Below are positions 23,478-35,041 of a stretch of 64,000 nt of DNA, one piece after another. How positions within the stretch are numbered: position 1 is the first letter of the stretch; each line of letters begins with the position of its first letter. The notes under the pieces are model-generated. The model was not told the origin of the DNA, made no database searches, and saw only the letters and a program-made list of their open reading frames with translations. A program made the position numbers and the translations under genes. The DNA comes from Psococerastis gibbosa (taxonomy: Eukaryota; Arthropoda; Insecta; Psocodea; Psocidae), in the NCBI GenBank assembly GCA_963971405.1, contig OZ020486.1, forward strand, positions 24,513,419 through 24,577,418, written 5' to 3'.

Positions 23478-23648
23478 CATGCCCCCCCCCCCTCCGACAT
23501 AATTTTTTTAAATGTATTGTTTGAAGAATTGGAATAAATTTATTTGAGTTTGAACCTAGGATAGAATGGACTTTCATTAATAAATTACATAAAGAAATCT
23601 TTGGAACCCCCCCCCCCTCCCCGAAATCAAAACCTGGGCACATCCTTG
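23478..23648. mobile_element. Probable hAT-type MITE, left end eroded
   Basis: The right end AACCTGGGCACATCCTTG and the inner tract CCCCGAAATC match the family of 1103-1360 and 37210-37416. The left end is shortened to CATGCC plus a C run. Flanks GGTGTACT (23470-23477) and GGTATACT (23649-23656) match at seven of eight positions. Confidence 0.75.
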
Positions 23649-23656
23649 GGTATACT

Positions 23657-24503
23657 ATTGGGTTATTTTATTATTTTTTGTGGACCTTCCCTTATTTCAA
23701 CGAACCCATTGTTTTTTTTTTGGACATTACTGGCATTGCTTCCGCTTAAAATCTATAAAATAAACGTGAAAACTATCCAACAATTGAACGTATTTCGAAA
23801 ATATCTAAAAACAAATCTGAACGAGTTAACCCCGACAAACGAAGACTAAACAACTTACTTACTGACTTACTTACTTACGGAATGTTAGATTAGGCCTTTT
23901 TTCAAATTTAAGCTGCACACCGGCTGAGTCCTGCAGCATATTACAATTATTGTAGCTTCACTTTTAATATAAATATAAATTTATTGTATTGTATTTTATA
24001 AATCTGGAAAAGAGGCACATGCATTCGATGTCAACCTACACCGGCTCCAAGTGACAATAGTCGAGCTGAAACTTGTTAATTATTGGCACATTGTCAGTCA
24101 GAATAAAATTAACCATATGTGTGCACGTGTCCATTGGTATACTAGGAGTGCGTTCAAAATAAGTGCAATAAACATATTTCTATATTTATTTGAGGAACCT
24201 TCTTGAAGATTTATTGACTTTATTCGAAAGGTTCACATGTGTTCGGAAGAAAGTATTATTTGATTTTCCGAAAATTTCATAATTAGCCTTAGCAGAAAAC
24301 AAAAAAACAGAACTGTGGGTAACGTCTTTATTTAAAAATTGCAGAGGGGGAGACGTTCATTATTATTGTTCAAGGGTCTCCGAACAATGAACAGACAAAC
24401 TTTTTTTGATACATTTATACAAGTGTCAAGCCATGCTCTAGTCACGTTTTACAAAATATTGTAGATATTGTAGTTGACAAGTGACACGATTAATTCCTTT
24501 CAG
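23657..24503. other. Intron sequence, no element recognised
   Basis: It lies just upstream of the first IQ exon. There is a pyrimidine-rich tract TTAATTCCTTTCAG directly before the exon. TTACTTAC repeats occur at about 23854-23876. No upstream coding exon is recognised here. Confidence 0.5.
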
Positions 24504-24656
24504 ATATAGACCTAGAGGATCCTAAAACTGAAGAGGCGGCTACAAAGATTCAAGCAGCATTTAGAGGACACCAAACGAGACGCACCATGAAACAAGGCGA
24601 TAAAGATCCGGAACCAGAACCAACCCTGGACGAACAATTCGATCCGGAAGACAAAG
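24504..24656 (+). CDS. Internal exon of an IQ-motif (igloo/neuromodulin-like) gene
   Basis: This exon has an acceptor CCTTTCAG ending at 24503 and a donor GGTAAGC beginning at 24657. In the frame that keeps it open it reads DLEDPKTEEAATKIQAAFRG and onward, HQTRRTMKQG. The core IQxxxRGxxxR of an IQ calmodulin-binding motif is plain: Ile-Gln, then Arg-Gly, then Arg-Arg. An acidic, proline-rich tail (DPEPEP, DEQFDPED) follows. The exon is 153 bp and phase 1 at both ends, so it could be duplicated or skipped without shifting the frame. Small proteins with this layout (neuromodulin, neurogranin, insect igloo) bind calcium-free calmodulin in neurons; the assignment to that group is by motif and length only. 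Its partner is the exon at 48572-48690. The rest of the gene was not found. Confidence 0.88.
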
Positions 24657-24726
24657 GTAAGCAACATCAATATTAATAATAAGAAATACTTGTAGGTAGC
24701 ACCATTTGATTAATGTCCTAGTTGCT

Positions 24727-25571
24727 GCTTTCCAATTTATACCTAGTATAAGGAAAGCTTGGTGACGGACAAAATTTTCGATTCCGAGATTTCAACGGAT
24801 TTACACGTTTACAGGTCCCAGGAACCCAAAAAAGTGGTTATTACGAAATGTCTGTCTGTCTGTTCGTCGATATCCCGGCAAACTACTTGGTCGATATTGA
24901 TTAAATTGTGCATGTAGGCTTACAAAAATCATGCCTCGGGACCATTTTTTTTATTTCGGGCTAACTCAATTTGGGGGGTTTTATTCTCAAAAAACTAAAA
25001 AAAAACGTCTTAAAAAATTATTTCCTAAAAACGGGTCCAACGATTTCTTTTAAATTCACATATATTGTAGTTGTTGTTAATGTTGATAAAATGCGGGGGG
25101 TCGCTTGGCCCTTCATAGTTCACTTCTGGGGGTAAAAAAATAAAAATGACTAAATTTTAATGAAAAATGACTAAAAAATAATTTTTCTGCGACACCATTC
25201 TATCGATGAATTCTGCCTTCAGGTATGTTTTAGGTGTTAAATTGAGTAACGAAACCGGACAGGTTAATTTCCCAAAAATGTATTTAGTTTTGTACAAAAA
25301 AATGTTTTTTTGAAAAAATGATGGAAAATTCACGCTCAAATGCATTGCGTGCCCTGCCAGTATTGCTGTGTGGTAATGTGTTGGTCTGACCTATCTAGAA
25401 TTTACCTCACCACCAGTGAGTGACGTCAGGTGGACAACCCCCCCCCCCCCCCCCGAGATATCGGAAATTTATCCATAGGAAAATTATTTACCATGAAATT
25501 ACTCATTTTCTCTATCTACTAATGTTGATAAATTGGAAAGCATGTTCGAGTAAACTCGGACCGGTTCTTTT
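24727..25571 (+). mobile_element. Microsatellite-bearing repeat, family M, copy 2
   Basis: It is in the orientation opposite to copy 1. It starts GCTTTCCAATTTATACC and ends AACTCGGACCGGTTCTTTT. A short TGTC array lies at about 24850-24864. A C run precedes GAGATATCGG at about 25438-25460. It sits 70 bp downstream of the IQ exon donor, inside the intron. No transposase frame. Confidence 0.88.
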
Positions 25572-27444
25572 AGTTGTACCTAATAGTACCTTACAATATG
25601 ATGGCGAATTATGTATGTATGATTGAGCAAATATTTTTTACGATTTTAAAGATCAGAATACGTCATACTACATAACTTTATTCGATTCGGAAAAACTTGG
25701 GAAATTATAAAAATTTACAAGATTGAATCAGTTTTTGAACTTTGAAAAACCAATGGGAAGTTAAAATCAAGTTCGAGGGTCTTTATAATCTTTGAGAAAC
25801 AGGGTCTCTATAAAAGTTTAACTCATCTCTGTATGAACAGCGGAAATGAGCTGAGGGAGGTTTTTAAATAGCGAGAAAACTGTAAAGCGGGGGACACAAA
25901 AACTTTTCCCTTTCAAAGTATTTTACAAATTACAAATTTCTACAGCATCTGAGTTACAGCCTGACTGTACGACTATACGTATGCTTAAAGTGCAAAACCA
26001 TTTCTTTCCTAAAAAGATTATCGTACCTACCACATACACAAGGGAAGTTTGAAAACTGGATGCCAGCAGTTTACGGCACATTATATGTTTTGAGGTGGGG
26101 CGTAAATTTAATCTGTGCTCCGGCCTACTTCTCTGTTCAGTGAAGTTAGCCAAGCTAAGTAAGAACTGTCTAAAAACGGGTGAGTAGGATCACGCGGATA
26201 ATTAAGATGAAAACTTCAGGAAGCAACAAATTTCCTCTGCTTAAAATTTATTTTCAAGTTTGTAGCGGGAAAATCGTGTCATTCTATTTCATTGATTTTC
26301 TCGCTAAAAACTAAACATAACTTGAAGGCGGTAGGAGGATTTCTTGCTTCTTAAGTTTCAACTGAGATACCGTGTGATTCTATTGTATTCACCCCTTCTA
26401 ACAATGTTAGTTTCGAGAAGATAAATAAATAATTGTAGCCTAAATATGACAAAATTCTACTCAAATAAGAACTATAAAATAAATATAATAAATAAGAAAT
26501 TAAACATGAAGAATACAAAAGCTGCTCCAGTACATGTTTCACCGCCATTGTATTGAATAAAATGTGAGCGAATCACAAAAATTCCTGTTGTCATGGCAAC
26601 AGAGGGTTCGAGGTAGCTCCTGAAAATCAACACTCCAAGTCTATTCGTCGTGTATTTTCTGCTTTAAACAACATGGTAGGCCCGCAGGTATTGAATAGAA
26701 CGAATCACTTTGTTTAGCCTATTCCAATACTTCCATAGAAAGGGTATAATCGAACAAACGTTCTATTCCTACTATGCCGTTTAGTATTGGGGTAACTTAT
26801 TCCATTCCATTCAAAAATTATCTTGTTTACATTTTAAATCCCAATTTAAGATTGAAAATAATTATAGTCCATGCAAAATGAGAAAAGTATGGATTTGGAA
26901 TGTTTTGATACTGTGCGACACTGTAACATTTTCGATTGCACCATTTTGTTATGCCTTGCATCCAATGCATTTCCCCTATACAGATGTAATGAAAACACTT
27001 ACGACTGTTTCGTTCGAATGTTGTATACAAAACTACAAAGCTTCTGTAGTCTATATTAGACGTAAAAAGGGCATCAATGCGGATACGTCGGAAACTCGGT
27101 CGTAGGGTGTCATAAAGTAAAAAACGCATATTCATTTTAGTTTTGGTATACAGTACCTATGTGGCCGTTAACTTTTGGAACTCATCCTCAATGGCTGATT
27201 GTGTTGACGTCTCAGAACAGCCTCTGAATTAGGGACACGATCTCTCCAAGATATGCGCAGCATTCATCTGCATTTCCACATTACAATAAAAATATTTACA
27301 TAAGCTAACTAACACTTGTTTTGTACCAATTTTTCGACATTCCTGTTGGTCTCATTTTGTATTTCATTGAAACAATAGGGATTTGATAAGGAGAGACTAG
27401 TGGAGCGCACATCAGAATTAATTGAGTGGCAAATATGCCTGCTT
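25572..27444. other. Intron sequence, no gene recognised
   Basis: AT-rich sequence with overlapping short frames on both strands around 26830-27130 and no domain. A half-site TTGTTTACATTTTAAATCCC at about 26823 belongs to the palindromic repeat also seen near 900 and 28750. Confidence 0.5.
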
Positions 27445-27700
27445 CTGGAGTAGGCTACCTGTATGATAATATTGCATCCCGATGCTAGTGAAGACTGGAT
27501 GAGTAACGTGCTTCTTCTATCATCGAAAGCGATGAAGGACTGCAATACAGATTATCATGAAGACATGACAGTGACAGCCCATCTTTTCAATGAGACACGA
27601 ATTGCTTTGGCCGATACAAGATCTGTTGTGGTTATGGATAACGCCCGTAGCCCCCCATAGTAGAATGTTGCAGAAGATACCTTCAATGCGAAGGCATTAA
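27445..27700 (+). pseudogene. Broken DDE transposase fragment (IS630/Tc1/mariner-like)
   Basis: The plus-strand frame from about 27463 reads MIILHPDASEDW, then LLLSSKAMKDCNTDYHEDM, then SVVVMDNA. The spaced blocks IILHxxSEDxW, DYHEDM and VVMDNA are characteristic of the DDE_3 transposase family, and the Asp of MDNA is the expected second catalytic residue. Directly after MDNA the reading frame shifts: the next family block (HSRMLQKIPSM) continues one base over, from 27656 to a stop at 27700. The N-terminal DNA-binding region and the last catalytic acid are absent. This is a dead fragment lying in the IQ-gene intron. It could be the source-type enzyme of one of the MITEs, but no terminal repeats were found around it. 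Confidence 0.8.
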
Positions 27701-27848
27701 TGACAACCAACGGTCTGGATATACCACAGCCCAAGCCTACGAACCCAGTTCTTATTGGTAAAGACTAATTTTTTAACATTACCTTAATTAGGACCAGCCT
27801 AGAACCTACCTAATTTTTAAAATTGCTCGACATAAGACTAGCCTATAT

Positions 27849-27989
27849 GGCGAAGCTTTTCTCGTCCAAACTGCAAGGGAGTGGAATAAACACCCCTGTA
27901 GCATAAGGTCCCAGCCATCCCTTACCACTTTCAAAGAAAGCCTCAGGTCTCACCTACTAGCCCGGCAAAGGTCGGTATCCCAGCATTAG
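27849..27989 (+). pseudogene. LINE reverse-transcriptase C-terminal fragment
   Basis: The frame reads FLVQTAREWNKHP then SIRSQPSLTTFKESLRSHLL, ending at a stop at 27987-27989. The pattern TAREWN...P...I...PSL.TFK..L..HL is the conserved end of many non-LTR (CR1/Jockey-type) reverse-transcriptase proteins. Only the last 46 residues and a short 3' tail are present, which is the usual 5' truncation of LINE copies. The clade cannot be fixed from so little sequence. Confidence 0.78.
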
Positions 27990-28671
27990 GCCTTGACACA
28001 GTCCATGCTGTTTTGAGTTCTTTTTGGGCAAGTAGGCCAATACTTATGGTTGTTTTTCCCGTTTCTGTTTTGTTTTTGTTTGTGTTTTTTTTATTGAACA
28101 ACAATTGAACAATCGTCTTAAGAATCTGGATTATTGTTATACTAACCATTCCTTGCCTTACCTGGGTTAGCCCATAGAAGACTTTAGAGTCTTATGGTAC
28201 TATTGGTATTTTGAAACTGTCATTGACGGAAATATCATAAATGTTGCATATACAGTATATTTTTATGCCTCATTTCACTTGTCTTCAATAATTGATAGTT
28301 TTTGTTTTCAAGTGGAATAGCCACCTAACTGTATTTTTAAGGTTTTAACTTCGGGGCAGTTATTATGGATACGGTAATATAGTAACCTAAAGAAAGGACA
28401 CAGACTGATTTATTAGACTACATTTATAAATACAAGGGATTCACCAGAAGAAGATGATATTTTCAAATATTTCGTTAACAAACTAATTCATAAATTATGT
28501 AGAAAATGCTCAAGTGTGCTTTCATTTATAAAATATTTGGATATCTCTGCCTTAAAGCAATGTACTAATTACCCTATAATTCGTAGGGAAATTTGAAATT
28601 CGCAAACTTTACGCTTTGCTCTATGCAAGTATACCTACTTTCTTTCGAGTATTTTCTTAATTGCTATATTG
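27990..28671. other. LINE 3' tail and unassigned sequence
   Basis: The first ~200 bp is probably the untranslated 3' end of the LINE. After that no feature is recognised. Confidence 0.4.
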
Positions 28672-29136
28672 CTGCAGCCTGATCATGGCGATTATAATAC
28701 CGGGGTTAAATAAATACCCTAGGATTATAACTGTAAACAAACAAATTTTCAATAGCACTTTCCATTATAAAATTATCTTGTTTACATTTTTATTACCAGG
28801 GGATTAAACAAATACCGGTATTATAATCGCCTCGATCAGGCTGCTGGTATTAAAAATGTAAACAAGATAATTTTATAATGGAAAATGCTATTCAAAATTT
28901 GTTTGTTTACATTTTTAATGCCAGCAGCAGTCTGATTGAGGCGTTTATAATACCGGGGTTAAATAAATACCCTAGGATTATAACTGTAAACAAACAAATT
29001 TTGAGGTAGCACTTTCCATTATAAAATTATCTTGTTTACCAGTGGATTAAATAAATACCGGTATTATAAACGCCCCGATCAGGCTGCAGGGGATTAAATA
29101 AATACCGGTATTATAATCCCCATGATCAGGCTGCTG
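28672..29136. repeat. Compound cluster of palindromic MITE ends
   Basis: At least four alternating copies of a ~40-bp end (AGCCTGATCATGGCGATTAT with AATACCGGGGTTAAATAAAT, or their reverse complements) are interleaved. Between them lie three copies, in alternating orientation, of a ~65-bp palindrome built on GTAAACAAACAAATTTT and AAAATTATCTTGTTTAC. The first bases are CTGCAGCCTGATC and the last are GATCAGGCTGCTG. It looks like nested insertion or rearrangement of the family represented at 11529-12006. Confidence 0.82.
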
Positions 29137-29436
29137 ACTCATAAAAATCTTATTATTTTATATAGTATTAGCAGGTAATTGGCTCAAGCAAATTTTCTCA
29201 TATTACTTAAAGATATGCTAGTGCGCTCTGAGCAGTTCGCAACACCGAAACTTGTGTAATTTCTATTGCTGTCCCACTATGCACAATATGCATATTTTCG
29301 GGACATTACTAAGCAACTAAATCAGCAGTATTTCAACTTTCCAGACTCCCCTGCGGCAGCCCGTATTTACTAGTAGTTCATCTCATTATTTTGGGAAAAT
29401 TCCTTATGGAATTAATATGAAATATTATTTTGTGCA

Positions 29437-29520
29437 GTTGAATTAGTTAGCTTAAAGTATTGTAAATAGAAATAGAGTTGGCTGTAAGGTTAAACGTGTT
29501 TCCTACCACGAGTAGGATCC
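29437..29520. repeat. Direct repeat, left copy
   Basis: This 84-bp segment, beginning GTTGAATTAGTTAGCTTA and ending near ACGAGTAGGATCC, recurs at 29940-30018 and resumes at 30195 after a later insertion. The TA-flanked MITE lies between the two copies. Confidence 0.88.
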
Positions 29521-29522
29521 TA

Positions 29523-29935
29523 GACCATATAGTATAATACTCTAGACACGACAACATTCTAGATGCACTGCATGAGAAAGTTGGGGCACCAATATTATGT
29601 TTTTATTTAGCCAGCGGATGACGTCACAGCCCAGATTACCTAGCAACAAAGTCTCTGTTGCTAGGTAACCTGGTCACCCGAGTGACTAGTTTGTTTTTTG
29701 AAGAAAAGAAAAAAAACGGACGAATCGTTAAAAGCTTCTAATTGCATATTTTAATATTAAATAAGTTTTACCAAATTTCGAAAATGTTCCCTCATTCCAA
29801 TCAATTAATTAACTAAAAAACACTTGACAATAATAGGTTCGCACCTCCAAAAGCAGCTGCTGTTGCTAGAGTGTGACGTCATTTAAAATGTTGGCCCCTG
29901 GAAATTCTAACATGGCGTGTCTAGAGTATATGGTC
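29523..29935. mobile_element. Tc1/mariner-type MITE flanked by TA
   Basis: The ends GACCATATAG ... TACTCTAGACAC and GTGTCTAGAGTATATGGTC are inverted repeats, and a TA dinucleotide lies immediately outside each (29521-29522 and 29936-29937). An internal palindrome CTAGCAACA ... TGTTGCTAG is at about 29639-29664. It is 413 bp with no coding frame. A truncated copy lies at 965-1072. Confidence 0.85.
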
Positions 29936-29939
29936 TAAG

Positions 29940-30018
29940 GTTGAATTAGTTAGCTTAGAGTATTGTAAATGGAAATAGAGTTGGCTGTCAGGTTAAACGT
30001 GTTTCCTAGCACGAGCAG
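29940..30018. repeat. Direct repeat, right copy (interrupted)
   Basis: This is the second copy of the 29437-29520 segment. It is cut at ACGAGCAG by the element at 30019-30194 and continues ACGAGTAGGAT at 30195. Confidence 0.88.
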
Positions 30019-30194
30019 CAATGAACGGATCCAGCCCATTTTTTTTTGGGGGGGGGGGGTAGGTAGTTGTGAGTCAAAATAGGAAAAACATATGTTGGAT
30101 CGATTAAATTAGAGTGTAATAAATTAATTTACAATAGATTTACCAAATTTTAAAGGAGGGCAGCTACCCATTGCCCACCCTGTATCCATCCATG
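30019..30194. mobile_element. hAT-type MITE, TSD with one mismatch
   Basis: The ends are CAATGAACGGATCCAG and TGTATCCATCCATG. The flanks ACGAGCAG (30011-30018) and ACGAGTAG (30195-30202) differ at one base. The other copy of the host repeat (29508-29515) reads ACGAGTAG, which confirms the empty site. A T8-G12 tract lies inside the left end. Confidence 0.88.
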
Positions 30195-30202
30195 ACGAGT
30201 AG

Positions 30203-32735
30203 GATTATCCAATCGATGAAACACAGTCCTTTGAAGTGCTCTGCCAATAAAATGAGTTATTGGCTTTGGAACGGCAACAAAACGGAAACCCTCAAGATTA
30301 TGATGTGAAACTACTCTGAAGGAAAGTGAGATAGGCGAGCTATTGTTTCCTCAAAGAGTATAGAATTTCCACGGTTTTTGTCGCAATGCTTCAAAGAAAG
30401 TATTGCTACTAACCACTTTATTAGAACTGATGTTATAAAATGGTTACTTAACAACCCTCCTCCCCGTAGAGAGTATGGGCAGATTAAAAAGAGTTTTTAG
30501 GGGATGTTCATATTAGGTAACATCTTGTTTCATCTTCCTAGCATAAAAGGGAGCACAATTGTGAAGATTGTTGACTTATTGCGGCTTATGATACTTAAGT
30601 AATCATCATAGGCTAGTCTGTGTTATTCATTTTCAAAGCTGATTAAATCACAAAACCACAGGTTTATTGTATAACCTGGGACGAAGGTAGGCAGGCTACA
30701 TTATTAACCCTGTCGTCATCATGGCTGTATACTTGCGATATCTTTATCAAGTGCGACCTAAGCTACGGTATAATTTAGTGGGAGGGACTTCGAGAAATGC
30801 CGGGTTGTTGATTTTCTCCTACACCAGGACTTTCGGTATTTCTAAAAGGGAATCAATTTATACAAGCGAGCTTTAAGCGGATTATTTCTACTTTGAACGT
30901 TCGGTTTCCACTTGTGAAAATTTGATTAGAAGACAAAAGAACTCGTTTGACTATTCAACATCTACCTACATGAATGAATGAATGAAAAAATATTATAGAA
31001 CAGCGTTCAAAGCCGATACGAATTATTATTATTTTGTGAATAATAGTCCACGTTTTGTGGCTTCATTCAGTTCATTTGAAATAGTGTAACTTATGATATT
31101 ATATCGTCTTGCATGTGAAGTATCTAAAGCATCTAGTATATACAGTTGGCAGTTTATTTAACAGCGACTCAAGTTTGATAGTATTACCTATTCAACAGAA
31201 AAGGCACTAGATGCGATATAAAATTATAAAACCACCATTTTCCATTATAATTTATTTTGACTGTCTAATTAGAAGTGTGTCAACAATTTGCTGTTTTTGG
31301 GAGGTCTCTATCGTTTCCTAAAAGCAAAAATCCATACAAAGGAAAAAGTTTGAAAGTTAGGTTGTTTCAAAATAGTGATCCGTGATCAGTGATCTGGTTT
31401 TTAAATAGGCCTATGCGCAGGATTGCACATTTCTGGCAGGATGTCAAATTTTCTGGAGGGATTTATAATTCTGGGTAGGATGTTTAACTTTTATTTGGAT
31501 AAGCGGTAGCTCAACGACTTTCAAGGGCCGGCGGGCTTATCATACCGTTTTGTATTAAATTGTTTGTAATTGGAGTTAAAAATGTAAACAAAACAATTTT
31601 GAATAGTATAGGTAAAACTATCTTGTTGAAAGTTACAATAGCAGGTTAAGATTTAAAATAATCGCCATAGTAGGCCCGCAATGTTAATAACTTAACCTAG
31701 AATTTAAAATGTGAACAAGAAATTTTTTTAGAATGAAAAGTGCAACTGCAAAACGGTTCTGTTTACATTATTAACCCCATGTTAACCCTGTTTAGTACTA
31801 TGTTTAAGTTATTACCAAACGGCGTAATAGGCCCACTGGTAGGACATTTAGGTACTCAGTATTGTACCATATAACTCATTAGTCGAGTCGTAAACACGCT
31901 GACACCGTACTTCGAACCTTCGGTATATTTACGTCCTACAGACATTAATACTTGCATATACGAATTAAAATGAGAAACTACAATGCAATACAATATCAAG
32001 GATTAGCTTTGATTTTATGGCGCTTTTTTGATTTCGTGACCCCACTGTTTTGTAGCTTCTGATGCTCACCGCAAATATATAAAAAGTAATAATGAGGACT
32101 GTCTGGTTTTTATACCCAAAACGACAGGCTATATAACAATGAAAAAGCACCTTCATTGAGAAGCCATTAAATCATTAACCACCCACATTCTAAAAATAAC
32201 TTCAGAGAAGGAAATGACTCCAGAAGCAAATTGAGACACCATTCAGAGGGTTATAAATTGAAAATGGGAAATTTTTAATTAAAAATCTAATAATAATAAC
32301 CGGAAGATGTGTACCTTAAGTACTTTTTGTTAAGTTCATTTGTGATTTGAACTTCGAGAAGGTATTTGTACTTATACAACCTCGTCATTTAAAATATGGG
32401 AGTTTAGTGAAATGAAATGAAAAACTTCTTTTTATTAGGCGAGCTTTAGCCCCGAATGTCTACTCTACCAGCTAACCTTTGCTGGCCAAAGGCGCCACGT
32501 ACAATGCATTATGCGGTGATGCGATAGTAGCTAAAAAGCAAACCCGTCCATATAATAAATTTTACCATTTACAACCATGGAATGTAATAAGTCGATGATT
32601 GACCTAAACAGCTGATACATTATGGATATTTTAACATCGTACATTGTCATATAAGTTAAAACAACAATTAATGGTGAAGCGCCTATTTAACTTTAGTGAA
32701 CTTAAGTAACAACCTAAATTAGAGGATTTAGAAAA
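30203..32735. other. Intron sequence, no gene recognised
   Basis: No domain-bearing frame. Half-sites of the palindromic repeat (GTTAAAAATGTAAACAAAAC near 31576 and TGTTTACATTATTAACCCC near 31768) lie at 31560-31800. Confidence 0.5.
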
Positions 32736-32739
32736 AACT

Positions 32740-32812
32740 GGACTTGGTGGGATTCGAACCCACGATCTACACCTATCCAGGGGTCATCTTTACCGCTGGA
32801 CCCGCTGGCCAT
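32740..32812 (-). repeat. tRNA-like sequence, probably SINE head or tRNA pseudogene
   Basis: On the minus strand a good T-arm with B box is visible (GTGGGTTCGAATCCCAC), and CCAGCGGTAAAGATGACC resembles a D-arm/A box. The presumed acceptor ends do not pair and the anticodon stem is poor, so I do not call a functional tRNA. Confidence 0.6.
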
Positions 32813-33126
32813 AAATAATAATGGAATATACTTGTAGCCTAGGAATTGGGTTGAAAAATGCACCATTTCCAATCGTGGCGTTTTTATTGCATAGGGGTGT
32901 TTCATGGCCTATTATATTGTGAAATACTGTAAGTAGATTTCATATTACTGCAACTTATGACCCGTTTATTTTTAAGAAGATTTATTTAGGCTATACAGTT
33001 TTTCATTTCTTACCCGCCACCTTCGGTTAAGACGTTTATACATAATATAATATACTCTATATGGGTAAACAGTATATCAATGTCCATGCGATGTATATAT
33101 AATAATATAATGTTTAAAGTTAATAC

Positions 33127-33332
33127 ATAAGGACTTTTTGTTGTTTCTATTACTAAGCCAGCATAGTGGAGTTAGGGCTATAAAGCCCTCTCTTACACTC
33201 AACTAGGAAACCCGGGACCGCCTGCTTTACATGCTCTCCGAAGCATGGCCAGAAAATGTAGCTAGTTTGGGTATCGAACCAATAACCTTTCGGGTGAAAG
33301 TCAGAGTCCGTACCACTACGCTACATGTCCTG
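33127..33332 (-). repeat. tRNA-derived SINE (family 1), full copy
   Basis: On the minus strand the A box TAGCGTAGTGGTACGGACTC and B box GGTTCGATACC are followed by the body CATGCTTCGGAGAGCATGTA, AAAGCAGGCGGTCCCGGG, AGTTGAGTGTAAGAGAGGGC and the tail GGCTTAGTAATAGAA. The same order is seen at 36124-36310 and 60617-60786. No poly-A tail; the end reads AACAACAAAAAGTCC. Confidence 0.88.
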
Positions 33333-33519
33333 TTACATTACATATTACACTATCATAGGAAACATTTTAAGATCATTAATTTATCCTCCCATCCCCGATA
33401 TATTTTTATTATGGGACTAAATGCTATGTCTCCTTAGTTAGTGTTTAATTATTATTATTCCTGTAATCTGTAAAGCTCCCTTTCAAATGTTGCAGGTATT
33501 ACAAAACGGGGTTGTTTTT

Positions 33520-34387
33520 GCTTTCCAATTTATACGTAGTAGGCCTATAAGGAAAGCTTTGTGATGGTCCGAATTTTCGATTCCGAGATTTCAACGGATT
33601 TACCCGTTTTGGGGTCCCAGGAACCCAAAAAAGGGGTTTTTACGAAATGTCTGTCTTCTGTCTGTCTGTCTGTCGCTTTGTCTATCTGTTCATCGATTTC
33701 CGGGCAAACTACTCAGTCGATTTTGATGAAATTTGGCATGTAGGTTCACAAAAATCATACTTCGGGATAATTTTTTTTTGGGCTAACTCAATTTGGGGAG
33801 GGGGGTTTATTCTCAAAAACTCCAAAAAAACGTCTAAAAAAATTATTTCTCAAAAACGGCTCCAACGATTTCTGTTAAATTCACATGTGTTGTAGTCGTT
33901 ATTAATGTTTATAAAATGCGGGGGATCGCTTGCCCCTTGATTGTGTGCTTCTGGGGTAAAAAAAATAAAAAGATCTAAATTTTTCTGAAAAATGAATAAA
34001 GAATAATTTATCTGTGAAACTTTTCTATCGATGATTTCTACCTTCAGGCATGTTTTAGGTGTTACATTGAGTAACGAAACCGGACAGGTTGCTTTCCAAA
34101 AAAACTATTTGGTTTTGTGCAAAAAAATATGTTGTTGAAAAGATGATAGAAAATTCACGGTGAAATGAATTGCGTGCCCTGCCATTATTGCCGTGTGGTA
34201 ATGTGTTGGTCTGACCTATCTAGAATTTACCTCACCTCCAGTGACGTTCGATGGACACCCCCCCCCCCCCGAGATATCGGAATGTTAACTATGGGAAAAT
34301 TATTTACCATGAAATTACTAATTTTTTCTATCTACTAATTTTGATAAATTGGAAAGCATGTTCGAGTAAACTCGGACCGGTTCTTTT
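33520..34387 (+). mobile_element. Microsatellite-bearing repeat, family M, copy 3
   Basis: It starts GCTTTCCAATTTATACG and ends AACTCGGACCGGTTCTTTT. A TCTG array lies at about 33648-33675 and a C run before GAGATATCGG at about 34257-34272. It has the same orientation as copy 2. The 60- and 82-codon frames across the array are not credible genes. Confidence 0.88.
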
Positions 34388-34798
34388 ACTTAACTTCCTT
34401 AAATTAGCAAGAAAAAATGTACTTACATAATATTGGAAGTTGCAACTTTCGTAGAAGGGTAAGAAGGAGGAATAGCATAAACTCATCAATCAATTTTGCT
34501 GACACGCCCTGAAATAGCAAGGGATGATATCACTTAGTTTCGTGCTGTCAGGTGGGAAATCCATCGTAAGCTTACTTAGCAGTAGGCTACTGGTAGGAAC
34601 TAAGCTCCCTCCCCCCCCCCCTCCCAGTGGGGCACTGATTTCACGTGGGAGGGGTAAGCCTACCGTCATTGGCCAGTATTAAAAGGACCCATGGTATATA
34701 CGGTAAGCAAAGAAAATTGTCAAAATGTAGAGAAGGTGCGGTAGTTGAAAACATTTCGAACGGGTAAAATGACACCCGGACTAATCTCCGGAATCAAT
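34388..34798. other. No gene recognised
   Basis: Contains a C-rich tract near 34610 and TCCCACC-type skewed sequence; nothing else seen. Confidence 0.45.
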
Positions 34799-34806
34799 GG
34801 TGAGGT

Positions 34807-35041
34807 CAGTGCCGGATCACCAACTAGGCATATTAGACAACTGCCTGAGGGCCCAAAACATGTCGTTAATATGTGTAAACCTTTCATGCATTGAAATTTT
34901 GTACCTATTATTAGTTCTTAGTTGCAATGTTAGTCACATTAGGCCTACCTAGTAAGACTATAGACATAGAGCCCATAGAGGGGGGAGGGGGGCCTACCAA
35001 TTTCATTGCCTTGGGACCCAGAGAAGGTTAACCCGGCCCTG
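34807..35041. mobile_element. hAT-type MITE, perfect 8-bp TSD
   Basis: The ends are CAGTGCCGGATCACC and GGTTAACCCGGCCCTG. The exact duplication GGTGAGGT lies at 34799-34806 and 35042-35049. It is 235 bp. GAGGGGGGAGGGGGGCC lies toward the right end. Confidence 0.94.

Noticed and set aside
32740-32812. Functional tRNA gene on the minus strand
   Set aside because: The T-arm is good, but the acceptor ends do not pair and the anticodon stem is poor. Treated as a tRNA-derived repeat.
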